Notes: generated from the sequence alone by a model not told the origin. Counted from the first letter of the stretch, positions 34,257 to 42,865 are shown. The stretch is DNA of 64,000 nucleotides from Bin87 sp963692995 (GCA_963692995.1 OY843611.1:2790001-2854000); one strand, 5' to 3'. Translations and numbers: made by a program.

Positions 34257-34801
34257 TGGCCCAGCGAAATCCCTTCAACAGCATTGAAAGGATGGTATAT
34301 GACCATACGCGGCTTGTTGCATACTTGGAATCAGCCGGCGAAGTGTCGTTGCAGATTACAGTGGAATCCGTGTTCGCGAAGACATTGCTGCTTTCGGCGG
34401 CCAGTTACTATGAATCACGACTGACCGCTATCTTGACTGGGCTTTATGAGATCGGTGACCAAAGGTCAAGGGTATTGGCAGAATTTGTCAAAAATCAAGC
34501 TATTGGACGCCGTTACGCTCAACTGTTTGACTGGAATGCGCCCAACGCCAATCGGTTTTTAAGTGCATTCGGAAGAGATTTCAGATCATATATGCAAGGC
34601 ATTATCGGAAACGATACTGAGTTGGAAGAGTCTATTAAGGCTTTTCTAGAGCTCGGCAATCTTAGAAATCAGTTAGTGCATGAAAATTACGCCGAATTTC
34701 CGCTCAACAAAACGGCCCACGAAATTTTCGACCTTTACCGGAAAGCCGACCGATTTGTGGAAGGTTTTCCGGAGGATATAAAACGATACGCAAATAGTTA
34801 A
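34256..34801 (+). CDS. HEPN-domain RNase-like protein (MAE_28990-like)
   Basis: 181 aa from ATG 34256 behind GGAGGAAG, overlapping the DUF262 stop. All-helical, with LGNLRNQLVHENYAEF giving the catalytic RxxxxH (R-NQLV-H) of active HEPN RNases. The N-terminal part resembles MAE_28990/MAE_18760-type HEPN proteins. With the DUF262 partner it probably forms a two-gene defence or toxin-like module; which protein senses and which kills is unknown. Confidence 0.78.
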   Translation: MAQRNPFNSIERMVYDHTRLVAYLESAGEVSLQITVESVFAKTLLLSAASYYESRLTAILTGLYEIGDQRSRVLAEFVKNQAIGRRYAQLFDWNAPNANRFLSAFGRDFRSYMQGIIGNDTELEESIKAFLELGNLRNQLVHENYAEFPLNKTAHEIFDLYRKADRFVEGFPEDIKRYANS

Positions 34802-34807
34802 TGATCG

Positions 34808-34838
34808 GCAAAACGCCCCCCACCAAAAGGCGGAGGGC
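34808..34838 (-). terminator. Terminator of the leuA operon
   Basis: Minus strand: GCCCTCCGCC (34838-34829), loop TTTT, GGTGGGGGGC (34824-34815), then GTTTT; one G-U and one U-G pair. Confidence 0.75.
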
Positions 34839-34873
34839 ATCGCTTCCTACAGTTGTTGGCGCGCGCGCCGTGC

Positions 34874-36433
34874 CTAGTCCGGCGTCGTTCCAACTGCCGG
34901 CCGGGTCTCCGCTTCGTCGGCGGCCAGCATCCGGTTCATCGCGCTCAGGTAGGCTTGCGCGCTGGCTACGATGATGTCGGTATTGGCGCCGCGTCCCGAG
35001 AACACCCGCCCACCGTTTTCGATCCGTATCGACACTGAGCCCACCGAATCCCGGCCTTCCGACACCGCCTGCACCTGGAAGTCGGAGATCCGGGCGGTGA
35101 CGCCGATCACCCGGTCAATGGCGCGGCACACGGCGTCAACCGGGCCGTTGCCCGTGGAGGCGTCGGTCTGGGCGTTGCCGTCCGGGTCGATGAGGCGCAC
35201 CGTGGCCGTGGGGATGTCCTTGTCGCCGCTGGTGAAATGAACCGTTTCCAAAGTGTAGCTGATGGGCTCGTAGGCGGAGCGGTTTTCCTCGTCCATCAGA
35301 ATTTCCAGGTCCCGGTCGGTCACCTCATTCTTCTTGTCCGCCAGTTCCAGGAACCGCTCGTACACGCTGGTGACTTCTTCCCGGTCCATCGAGTAGCCCA
35401 AGGTTTCCAGCCGCGCCTGGAGGCCGGCCCGGCCGCTGAGCTTGCCCAGCACCAACTGCACATCCGGCGGCAGACCCACCCGCTCCGGCTGCATCACCTC
35501 GTAGGTGGAGCGTTCCTTCAGCACGCCGTCCTGGTGAATGCCCGAAGCGTGGCGGAAGGCGTTCTCTCCGACGATGGCCTTGTTGGCCTGGACATTCATG
35601 CCGGTAATCCGGCTGACCAGGCGGCTGCTGGGGTAAATCTGCGTGGTATCCACGTTCAGATCGACGCCGAACAGGTCCTTGCGGGTATCCAGCGCCATGA
35701 TGATCTCTTCCAGAGAGGCGTTGCCGGCCCGCTCGCCGATCCCGTTGATGCAGCCCTCCACCTGCCGCGCGCCCACCTCGATGGCGGCCAGACTGTTGGA
35801 CACCGCCAGGCCCAGATCGTTGTGGCAGTGCACCGACAGGGTGACGTTCTCAATGCCCGGCACGCTCTGCTGAATGTCCAGCAGCATGGTCTGAAAGTCC
35901 GACGGAATGGCGTAGCCAACCGTATCGGCGATGTTAATGGTCGTCGCGCCGACCTTGATTACCTCTTCCAGCATCCGGTAGAGATATTCGCGGTTGGTGC
36001 GGGTGGCGTCCATGGGCGAGAACTCAACGTCGTCGCAGTAGGACTTGGCGCGGGAGACCATTTGCACGGCCATGGTCATCACGTCTTCCCGGTCCTTCCG
36101 CAGCTGGTGCATCTGGTGGATCTCCGAGGAGGACAAGAACACGTGGATGCGAGGTTTCGCCGCGTTTTTGATGGCGTTCCAGGCAGCGTCAACGTCGCCG
36201 GCCACGGCGCGGGACAGCGAGCAGATGATGGGACCTTCCACATCCTCGGCGATGCGCTGGACAGCCTGGAAGTCGCCCGGGGAGCTCGCGGCGAAGCCGG
36301 CCTCAATGATGTCCACCTTGAGCCGGGCCAATTGCCGGGCGATTTGCAGCTTTTCGTCCACCGTCATGCCGATTCCGGCGGACTGTTCGCCATCGCGGAG
36401 CGTGGTGTCCAGAAACCTTACTTGAGCAACCAT
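34874..36433 (-). CDS. leuA: 2-isopropylmalate synthase
   Basis: 519 aa from ATG 36433 (AAGGAAA upstream). First committed step of leucine synthesis. RFLDTTLRDGEQSAGIGM holds the metal-binding Asp; HCHNDLGLAVSN supplies two His; GINGIGERAGNASLEE is the substrate loop. The C-terminal regulatory domain is complete (PDGNAQTDASTGNGPVDAV ... ISDFQVQAVSEGRDSVGSV), so leucine feedback is expected. Last gene of the T-box operon. Confidence 0.95.
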   Translation of the reverse strand: MVAQVRFLDTTLRDGEQSAGIGMTVDEKLQIARQLARLKVDIIEAGFAASSPGDFQAVQRIAEDVEGPIICSLSRAVAGDVDAAWNAIKNAAKPRIHVFLSSSEIHQMHQLRKDREDVMTMAVQMVSRAKSYCDDVEFSPMDATRTNREYLYRMLEEVIKVGATTINIADTVGYAIPSDFQTMLLDIQQSVPGIENVTLSVHCHNDLGLAVSNSLAAIEVGARQVEGCINGIGERAGNASLEEIIMALDTRKDLFGVDLNVDTTQIYPSSRLVSRITGMNVQANKAIVGENAFRHASGIHQDGVLKERSTYEVMQPERVGLPPDVQLVLGKLSGRAGLQARLETLGYSMDREEVTSVYERFLELADKKNEVTDRDLEILMDEENRSAYEPISYTLETVHFTSGDKDIPTATVRLIDPDGNAQTDASTGNGPVDAVCRAIDRVIGVTARISDFQVQAVSEGRDSVGSVSIRIENGGRVFSGRGANTDIIVASAQAYLSAMNRMLAADEAETRPAVGTTPD

Positions 36434-36487
36434 ATTGTTTCCTTTCCCTCCGTGGGGGTTGATGCGCCGTCTTCCGGCGCGGTGGCG

Positions 36488-36607
36488 CTAACCGTTACAT
36501 CCTATGGTCGGGGAAAGGTTGGGCAGGCCCACGCAGTCCACCGCAGCCAGCCCCGCCAAGACCGGACTGCGATGGTGAACTGCTCTGCACAGTACCTCCA
36601 TGCCCAT
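36488..36607 (-). CDS. 39-aa small ORF between ilvC and leuA (leader-peptide candidate)
   Basis: ATG 36607 sits behind an almost perfect site, AGGAGGTGACGCAC, stronger than that of leuA. The peptide begins MGMEVLCRAVHHRSPVLAGL and has five Leu in 39 residues, not clustered. It ends 54 bp before leuA. It could be a leader peptide affecting leuA translation or just a small protein; conservation would decide. Confidence 0.45.
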   Translation of the reverse strand: MGMEVLCRAVHHRSPVLAGLAAVDCVGLPNLSPTIGCNG

Positions 36608-36728
36608 GTGCGTCACCTCCTATCTTTCTCTTTCCGTCACTCCCGCCAGCTTCCCGTCACTCACGCCCCATATCCGCCATTCCCGCCGGCCAATGGCCTA
36701 TGGGAATAGCGGATGTACCTGGTAAAAA

Positions 36729-37739
36729 TCACTCAATTTCCCGGGGGCTGAGCCACGGCATCAGTTCGCGCAGGCCCCGGCCCACTTCGTGGATGCGGCT
36801 GGTGCGCGCTTCCTGGCGCAGGCGCAGGAAGTTATGCCGCCCCTCGTCGCATTCGGACATCCATTCCTGGGCGAAGGCGCCGCTCTGGATATCGTCCAGC
36901 ACCCGGTGCATGTTCTCGCGGACGTGGTCGTCCACCACCCGGCCGCCCCGGGTCAGGTCGCCGTACTCCGCCGTGTCGCTTACCGAGTAGCGCATGTAGT
37001 TAAACCCGCCCTGCTGGATCAGGTCAACGATCATCTTCAGCTCGTGCAAGCACTCGAAGTAGGCGATTTCGGGCGGATAGCCCCGTTCCACCAGCGTCTC
37101 GAAAGCGAGGTTAATCAGCGCGGTCACGCCGCCGCACAGCACCGACTGTTCGCCGAAGAGGTCGCTCTCCGTCTCGTCCTTGAAGGTGGTTTCCAGCACG
37201 CCGGCGCGGGCGCAGCCGATGCCGGCGGCATAGGCCAGCCCGATGTTCCTGGCGTTGCCGGTAGCGTCCTGGTGAATCGCCAGGAGGCACGGCACGCCGA
37301 TGCCCTGCTCCACGAAGTGCTCCCGCATCCGGTGTCCGGGAGCCTTGGGCGCAATCATCATCACGTCCACCGTAGGCGGAGGCGTCACAAACTGGTAATG
37401 GATGGTGAACCCATGGGCGAACATCAGGGCCTTGCCCGGCGCCAGGTTGGGTTCGATCTCCTCCCGGTACACGTCCTTCTGCACGTGGTCGGGAATGGCC
37501 ACCATCATTACGTCGGCGGCCTGGGCCACCTCGGCGACGCTGCCAACCGCAAGGCCGGCGTCGCGGGCAACCTGGCGGCTAGCGCTGCCCTCATACAGGC
37601 CCACCATCACCCTGACCCCGCTGTCGTGGAGGTTCAGAGCGTGGGCGTGGCCCTGGCTGCCGTAGCCGATCATGCCGACGGTCTTCCCGTCCAGGAAGGA
37701 CATATCGGCGTCTTTCTCGGTGTAGATGTTCACTGCCAT
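36729..37739 (-). CDS. ilvC: Ketol-acid reductoisomerase
   Basis: 336 aa, class I length. Converts acetolactate to dihydroxyvalerate with NADPH. MIGYGSQGHAHALNLHDSGV is the Rossmann loop; MMVAIPDHVQKDVYREEIEP and APKAPGHRMREHFVEQGIGVPCLLA follow; DETESDLFGEQSVLCGG and the C-terminal Glu-rich helices carry the Mg ligands. Located between ilvN and leuA. Confidence 0.95.
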   Translation of the reverse strand: MAVNIYTEKDADMSFLDGKTVGMIGYGSQGHAHALNLHDSGVRVMVGLYEGSASRQVARDAGLAVGSVAEVAQAADVMMVAIPDHVQKDVYREEIEPNLAPGKALMFAHGFTIHYQFVTPPPTVDVMMIAPKAPGHRMREHFVEQGIGVPCLLAIHQDATGNARNIGLAYAAGIGCARAGVLETTFKDETESDLFGEQSVLCGGVTALINLAFETLVERGYPPEIAYFECLHELKMIVDLIQQGGFNYMRYSVSDTAEYGDLTRGGRVVDDHVRENMHRVLDDIQSGAFAQEWMSECDEGRHNFLRLRQEARTSRIHEVGRGLRELMPWLSPREIE

Positions 37740-37753
37740 GCTAATTCGTCCTT

Positions 37754-37805
37754 TTCTTGCGCTTTTCCAGTCGCTCCTGTTCTTGCGCTTTTCCGGTCGC
37801 TCCTG
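37754..37805. repeat. 26-bp tandem duplication upstream of ilvC
   Basis: Two copies (one mismatch) starting TTCTTGCGCTTTTCC, 15 bp before the ilvC start. Confidence 0.9.
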
Positions 37806-37816
37806 CCCCCATATCC

Positions 37817-38150
37817 GTCATTCCCGCGAAAGCGGGAATCCAGGAGGGCAGCAAGAGAATATTTTTGGTCTGGGAAATAAGTCCCTCATTGGCCTCCTCC
37901 GTTTTCAGAGCTCCAGTAAGCGCTGGCAGAGCGGATCCAGAATTGCGGCAAGTACAGCCAATGAGCTTAAGCGGAGAACTTACCGAGTGCTCGGTCATAC
38001 CGAAGTGATTAGCGAGATCCGTGTATGTTACAACTCCACCGGCGTTATTGACTGTAATTAATGATTGTTATCCCGGTTATTGTAGCCACATACCACCTCG
38101 AGCGGCGCTGGTCTGGTGAGTTTCTGGATTCCCGCTTTCGCGGGAATGAC
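37817..38150. repeat. Two inverted REP-like palindromes between ilvN and ilvC
   Basis: Consensus copies at 37817-37843 and, inverted, 38124-38150, separated by 280 bp without a recognisable gene. They could reduce or stabilise the downstream ilvC-leuA mRNA. Confidence 0.88.
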
Positions 38151-38201
38151 GGGTAGAGGGGTCGGCATGACGGGTAGGGGGTCGGGATAGCGGGCGCAGC
38201 T

Positions 38202-38804
38202 TCAGACTCCCTCGTAGTGGCCCGGCGTGGAGCCGGCCGCCGCCACCCTTGCGCCGTTGCGTCCCGCCAGCAACGGTTCGGAACCCGCGTCATCGCTAAT
38301 CCGGCCATCGGATTTCCCGCGCACCATGGCGACGCGCCCGGTTCGCATCAGTTCCAGGATGCCGAAGGGCCGCAGCAGATCGTACAGGGCATCGACCTTG
38401 TCCTCTTCGCCGGTAGTCTCGATCACCAGCGATAACGTGCCCACGTCCACCACCTTGGCCCGGAACAGGTTGACCATTTCCAGAATCTCGCTGCGGTTCG
38501 ATGGCGTGGCCCGCACCTTGATGAGGGCGAGTTCGCGGGCGACGATGTCCTCCTCGGATATGTTGGACACCTTCACCACGTCGATGAGCTTCTCCAGGTG
38601 GCGAGTCGCCTGCTCCACGATGTACTGGTCGCCGGTTACGACGAAGGTGAGCCTGGAGAGGCCCTTCTGCTCGCTGGCGCCCACGGCCAGGCTGGCGATG
38701 TTGAACCCGCGCCGTCGGAGCAGTCCGGCCACCCGGGTCAGGACACCGGGCCGGTCCTGCACCAGCGCGATGATGGTGTGTTGTTCCGCGTTAGATGCGC
38801 TCAA
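38202..38804 (-). CDS. ilvN: Acetolactate synthase regulatory subunit
   Basis: 200 aa from TTG 38804, chosen for the AAGGAG 8 bases upstream; it overlaps the ilvB end by 14 bp. ACT domain at the N-terminus (IIALVQDRPGVLTRVAGLLRRRGFNI), then SRLTFVVTGD and a C-terminal IlvN domain (VETTGEEDKVDALYDLLRPFGI). Confers valine feedback. The last 30 residues are not conserved. Confidence 0.93.
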   Translation of the reverse strand: MSASNAEQHTIIALVQDRPGVLTRVAGLLRRRGFNIASLAVGASEQKGLSRLTFVVTGDQYIVEQATRHLEKLIDVVKVSNISEEDIVARELALIKVRATPSNRSEILEMVNLFRAKVVDVGTLSLVIETTGEEDKVDALYDLLRPFGILELMRTGRVAMVRGKSDGRISDDAGSEPLLAGRNGARVAAAGSTPGHYEGV

Positions 38805-40512
38805 AGCCCGCTCCTTGATATGGCATTGGCTCGGCCTCCGGCTCTTCCAGCATTTCGTGGACCGATTCGCCGGCGGGTATCATCGGGTACACGAACTCGT
38901 CCTCTTTCACCACGAAGTCCACCACTACCGGGCCGGGAGTTTCCATGGCCTCTTGTATGGCGCCGGCCACCTCTTCCTGTTTCGTTACCCGAATGCCCCG
39001 GATGCCGTAGGCTTCGGCCAGCTTCACGAAGTCGGGGTTCCCGCTGTAGATGGTGGCGAAGAAGTCCTTGTCGTAGAAGAAATCCTGCCACTGGCGCACC
39101 ATGCCCAGAGAGCCGTTGTTCAGGATGGCGTATTTCACGTCAATGTTGTTTTCCACGGCGGTAGCCAGATCGCACAGGGTCATCTGGAAACCGCCGTCGC
39201 CGGCGATGGACCAAACGGTCTTATCGGGCCGGCCCACCTTCGCGCCCAACGCCGCCGGAACTTCAAAACCCATGGCGCCGCTGCCGCCGGAAGTAATCAG
39301 CGAGTTGGGGTCCCGGTAGGCGTAGTGCTGCGCGGCCCACATCTGGTGCTGACCCACGCCGGTCACGATGATGGCGTTGCCGCCGGTCTCATCGGACAAC
39401 TGCTTCATCACCTGCTGGGGCAGCAGCACGTCGGACTTGCGGATGAAGAGCGAAGGATGCTCCGCGCGCAGGTTGTCGGTTTCCTTGATCCAGTCCAAGT
39501 GGACGGTGGAGTTCACCGCGGGGATCAGGGCGCGCAGCGTGGCCCTGAGGTCGCCCAGTATGGGAGCGTCCGCGACCACGTTCTTGTTGAACTCGGTAGG
39601 GTCAACGTCAACGTGAATGATCCGGGCCTGGGGCGCGAAGTCGGACAGCCGGCCGGTCACCCGGTCGTCGAAGCGCGCGCCCAGCGAGATCACCAGATCG
39701 GATCGGTCAATGGCCAGGCTGGCGTAGGCCATGCCGTGCATCCCCGGCATTCCCATATGCAGCACGTGGTCGGTGGGCAACGAGCCAATGCCCAGCAGCG
39801 TGGTGATGACGGGAATCTGCGCCTTTTCGGCCAGTTGCCGCAACTCGTCCCACGCCCGGGAAATGAGGATGCCGTGGCCGGCCAGGATAACCGGGCGCTC
39901 GGCCTCGTTGATGAGTTTGGCGGCCACCTGCACCTGTCCGGGATCCGGGTCGCCGGGCGGGTAGTAGCCCGGCAGATCCACTTCGGCCGGCCACTCAAAC
40001 TCGATCTTCTCACCGGCCAGCACGTCCTTCGGCACATCGATCAGGACCGGGCCGGGCCGTCCGGTGCGGGCAATGTAAAAAGCTTCCTTGATGGCCGGCG
40101 CTATCTCCCGCACGTCCATCACCAGGTAGTTGTGCTTGGTCACGGGGAGCGTGATCCCGGTTATATCGGTTTCCTGGAAGGCGTCGCGACCGATGGCGGC
40201 CCGGGGCACCTGTCCGGTGATGCAAACGATGGGAACCGAGTCCATCTGCGCGGCCATGAGGCCGGTCACCAGGTTGGTCGCCCCCGGACCGGAGGTAGCG
40301 GAACATACGCCTACCTTGCCGGTGGCGCGGGCGTAGCCGTCGGCCGCCATGGCCGCGGCCTGTTCGTGGCGTACCAGGATATGGCGCAGCTTGGGGTAGC
40401 CGGAAAGCGCACCGTAGAAGGGCAATACCGCGCCGCCCGGCAACCCGAAAATCGTGTCCACGCCTTCACGGAGCAGGCTTTCGCATATGATTTCCGCGCC
40501 GGTCATTTCCAT
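38791..40512 (-). CDS. ilvB: Acetolactate synthase catalytic subunit (copy 2)
   Basis: 573 aa from ATG 40512 (AGGAGG upstream); the frame extends into the T-box but that part is not expected to be translated. PYR domain FGLPGGAVLPFYGAL and VRHEQAAAMAADGYAR; FAD/middle domain GARFDDRVTGR; TPP site AGDGGFQMTLCDLATAV and NNGSLGMVRQWQ. Paired with ilvN, unlike copy 1, so this is the likely biosynthetic holoenzyme. Confidence 0.95.
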   Translation of the reverse strand: MEMTGAEIICESLLREGVDTIFGLPGGAVLPFYGALSGYPKLRHILVRHEQAAAMAADGYARATGKVGVCSATSGPGATNLVTGLMAAQMDSVPIVCITGQVPRAAIGRDAFQETDITGITLPVTKHNYLVMDVREIAPAIKEAFYIARTGRPGPVLIDVPKDVLAGEKIEFEWPAEVDLPGYYPPGDPDPGQVQVAAKLINEAERPVILAGHGILISRAWDELRQLAEKAQIPVITTLLGIGSLPTDHVLHMGMPGMHGMAYASLAIDRSDLVISLGARFDDRVTGRLSDFAPQARIIHVDVDPTEFNKNVVADAPILGDLRATLRALIPAVNSTVHLDWIKETDNLRAEHPSLFIRKSDVLLPQQVMKQLSDETGGNAIIVTGVGQHQMWAAQHYAYRDPNSLITSGGSGAMGFEVPAALGAKVGRPDKTVWSIAGDGGFQMTLCDLATAVENNIDVKYAILNNGSLGMVRQWQDFFYDKDFFATIYSGNPDFVKLAEAYGIRGIRVTKQEEVAGAIQEAMETPGPVVVDFVVKEDEFVYPMIPAGESVHEMLEEPEAEPMPYQGAGFERI

Positions 40513-40569
40513 TTTCGGCTGTGCCTCCTGTCCTGGTCTGCCGGAATTCTGCCTTTGTAAATGGGTATT

Positions 40570-40597
40570 AAAAAACCCCGACCCCGAAGGGACGAGT
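40570..40597 (-). terminator. T-box terminator hairpin
   Basis: CTCGTCCC-TTCG-GGGTCGGG with one T-T mismatch, then a run of T on the minus strand. Confidence 0.85.
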
Positions 40598-40838
40598 TTT
40601 GATTCCCGCGGTACCACCCTTCTTTTCCGCGCTCTGCTCACCTTTGTGACTTCGCCGCGCGAAACGCTTTGTACACAGCCGTTATCGGAGCCGACCCGCT
40701 CGCCCTACCCGCGTTAGGCGCGTATCAGGCAAGTCGCTCCGGGGCGAGTTCAGCGGTTCCGGCCACCGACTTTCACCAACCGTCGGCTCTCTACTGGGCC
40801 ATCCACGCCTACTGCTCCCCTTCACCGCGAAATTACTG
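40570..40838 (-). promoter_or_regulatory. T-box leader of the ilvBNC-leuA operon
   Basis: On the minus strand, an AGTAGG box near the 5' end (about 40812), long stem I, the T-box GGGTGGTACCGCGG (40619-40606) and a terminator just before ilvB. Same architecture as the leader at 22.9-23.2 kb. Confidence 0.92.
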
Positions 40839-40844
40839 CCAAAC

Positions 40845-40873
40845 ATGCTACCACCGACGCAAAATGGTGTCAA
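40845..40873 (-). promoter_or_regulatory. Promoter of the ilv-leu operon
   Basis: Minus strand TTGACA (40873-40868), 17-base spacer, TAGCAT (40850-40845), just upstream of the T-box. Confidence 0.8.
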
Positions 40874-41313
40874 CGAAAATCCCGCGGTGCGCCAAGCCCA
40901 TCGCAGATGCAATTTCCGGCTTGATCCGGTACTGGGGTGAGGCTGAAAATCAGCGTTTGCCGCACCGATCGGGCCAATCAACCGCCTGGCTGGAAACAAA
41001 ATTTGGAGTTTAAAGCGGCGGCTAGCCGCCGCGTATGTCGGCAAAGGCGGGAATTAGGGCAGGTCGGCGGCGTCCATTGCGGCGGCGAAGGCATTGGCGG
41101 CTTCTTGTTGCCCGCCGGGCCGGGAATGGGCGTACATATCGGACGATATTGCCTGGTGAACCGGGATTAGGCGGCGGTTGCGCGGCGCGATGGTCGATTA
41201 GAATTTGAAGGGTGCCGGCGTCCAGGTCAACCTTGCGGGCGCCGCTGGCGGTTTGGAGGGTTGCAGAACCAGGCCGCGCCGGCCGAGCGGATGCTGCCTT
41301 TCCGGGGCAGCCT
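40874..41313. other. Boundary interval, no supported gene
   Basis: No convincing coding region on either strand. It separates the ilv operon from the accessory block and may hold the element's left end; no direct repeat or tRNA end was found there. Confidence 0.5.
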
Positions 41314-41976
41314 TCAGTATTCGCGGAAGGCCCAGCGGACGCGGCCGAGGAGATCGACTTCGTCGCGGTTGACTTCGGTGATTTGGCCGTCGCCGGAGAC
41401 TAGTTTGAGGCGGTCGGGGCCGGCGAGATAGACGCGGCGGGCGGCGACGGTTTGATGATGAGCGACGGAGCGGACGAAGTAGATGCGGCCTTCGACGAAG
41501 GGTCGAGTGGCGTCGGGGTCGATGATCAGGGTATCGCCGTCGTTGATGCCGTCGCGGAGGAGGGAGTTGTCGGAGACGCGGATGGCGAAAGCGCGGGGGG
41601 CTTTGTTGAGGATAGTGTCGGGGACGGGTTGTTGCCCGTCGGATTCCGGCCAGGATTCGACGAGTTCGCCGGCGGAGATAAAGCCAACGACGGGGAGAGA
41701 TTCCAGCCCGATTTCGTCGGCGGACTGGAGAGTAGCGGCGTCGGGCAAGTTGGGGCCGGAAGTAGCGAGGTTATCGGTATGGTTATCGGAGAGGAGACAG
41801 TCGGTGGAGCAGCCGTAGAGGGCGGCGAGGCCGAGCAGGGCCAGCTGGGAAGGGCGCTGGCGTCCGGTTTCGTAGAGATAGAGGGCATTGGGCGCTACGC
41901 CGGCCCGGTCGGCGGCTTCTTTGCGGCTCCAGCCGAGGCGTTGTCGGGCGCGGCGCAGGTTGGCGTCCAGGGTCAT
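41314..41976 (-). CDS. XRE-family repressor with S24/LexA-like domain
   Basis: 220 aa from ATG 41976 behind GAGGAGCG. Residues 4-62 form an XRE helix-turn-helix (LRRARQRLGWSRKEAADRAGV ... YETGRQRP). The C-terminal part resembles the S24/LexA fold: VGFISAGELVESWPE, RVSDNSLLRDGINDGDTL with a Ser, and RIYFVRSV. The catalytic Lys expected in the TVKR-like segment is replaced (TVAARRV), so self-cleavage may be lost. Divergent to a small Cro-like gene, as in phage and ICE switches. Confidence 0.85.
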   Translation of the reverse strand: MTLDANLRRARQRLGWSRKEAADRAGVAPNALYLYETGRQRPSQLALLGLAALYGCSTDCLLSDNHTDNLATSGPNLPDAATLQSADEIGLESLPVVGFISAGELVESWPESDGQQPVPDTILNKAPRAFAIRVSDNSLLRDGINDGDTLIIDPDATRPFVEGRIYFVRSVAHHQTVAARRVYLAGPDRLKLVSGDGQITEVNRDEVDLLGRVRWAFREY

Positions 41977-42206
41977 GCTGCGCTCCTCAAAAAACATTCC
42001 GGCAAATTGACAAGTACCTGAAATGATACCAGACCCTTAACTGTGCCAGTAACTAGTGTTTATAGTTTGCTATCTATGATACACATACCGCCGCAGCGGA
42101 ATAGACGGCGGGCCAGGACGATCGGGCCACTGGCTAAGTTATCTGACCGGCGCGGCGAGTTGTCAAGGAACTTGATCAGTTCAGTTTATTGCCGGAGGAC
42201 GCTGCG
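41977..42206. promoter_or_regulatory. Divergent regulatory region of the element
   Basis: 230 bp, AT-richer than its surroundings (around 42010-42085: TGATACCAGACC, TTTATAGTTTGCTATC, ATGATACACAT). Minus-strand TTACTG-18-TATCAT could serve the repressor. Operators are expected here but no clear palindrome is claimed. Confidence 0.5.
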
Positions 42207-42371
42207 ATGACGCCAAAAACCGACCGTCAGCGGCTGCTGGAAACGGAGCGGCAACAGTCCATTATCGTGGTGGAAACCCTGAACCGCAATCGCGCTCAGC
42301 GCAATTGCAACACGCTGAGCGCGGCTGAACTGGGGGTGTCGCCGACGACCCTTTACGCCTGGCGCACATAG
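42207..42371 (+). CDS. Small helix-turn-helix protein (Cro-like position)
   Basis: 54 aa from ATG 42207 behind GGAGGA. C-terminal LSAAELGVSPTTLYAWR is a helix-turn-helix; the N-terminal half is Arg/Gln-rich and helical. Divergent to the S24-type repressor, which suggests a Cro-like role. Confidence 0.65.
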   Translation: MTPKTDRQRLLETERQQSIIVVETLNRNRAQRNCNTLSAAELGVSPTTLYAWRT

Positions 42372-42466
42372 ACACGCGCCAGCATCTTGACACGTCATTT
42401 ATTGCGGAACGCTTTACTCCCGGCGCACATAGACACGCGGCCTTACCGTCACAACCGGGGCAACTT

Positions 42467-42676
42467 CTGAATGACCGGCTGCCGGCGCTGGCTTACAGCC
42501 GGCGGGAAGCGGCGCAAGCGCCGGGCGTCAGCGTGTCGCTGCTCAAGGAGCGGCTGCATCCGGACGCTATTCCGCACCGTCGCCTGGGCAAGCGGCTGCT
42601 GATACCCCACGCCGCCCTGGCCCAGTGGCTGCCAGGGCCGCCGTCAGCCGAACCTGAAAAACGCCCGGAGGAATGA
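42467..42676 (+). CDS. Excisionase-like DNA-binding protein (start uncertain)
   Basis: The frame reads LPALAYSRREAAQAPGVSVS, LLKERLHPDAIPHRRLGKRL and PHAALAQWL, a winged-helix excisionase/HTH_17 domain. The frame is open upstream to 42330 but has no ATG/GTG; the start is unknown. An 18-bp sequence (GGCGCACATAGACACGCG) occurs at 42361-42378 and again at 42423-42440, so the 5' end has been rearranged by a duplication. Confidence 0.65.
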   Translation: MNDRLPALAYSRREAAQAPGVSVSLLKERLHPDAIPHRRLGKRLLIPHAALAQWLPGPPSAEPEKRPEE

Positions 42677-42709
42677 AGATGACCGCTTTGAACCAGTTGC
42701 CCCGCCAGT

Positions 42710-42865
42710 TTGAAAGCCGTTGAGGTGTGTTACCCGGAGAAGCGCTACTCGCCGCTGGAGCAGTGGCAGCAGTTCTTGAAGATTGCGAAAGTCGCTTTTC
42801 CGGGCATTGCCATTGCGATCCCCTATCTGGAATGGCTGGAAGTACCGGCGGAATCCAGTGACTGA
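42710..42865 (+). CDS. Short hypothetical protein
   Basis: 51 aa from TTG 42710; sequence includes VCYPEKRYSPLEQWQQFLKI and FPGIAIAIPYLEWLEV, with protein-like composition. A better ribosome site (GGAGGAATGAAG) precedes ATG 42679, which is in another frame and stops after 14 residues, so the true 5' end may be affected by an indel. No family. Confidence 0.4.
   Translation: MKAVEVCYPEKRYSPLEQWQQFLKIAKVAFPGIAIAIPYLEWLEVPAESSD

Noticed and set aside
37817..37843. REP-like palindrome as ilvN terminator
   Set aside because: No T-run follows, and the element is dispersed in many contexts.
38227..40560. 777-aa plus-strand frame across the ilvB/ilvN genes
   Set aside because: Exact antisense of ilvB and ilvN; composition and lack of motifs show it is a high-GC shadow.
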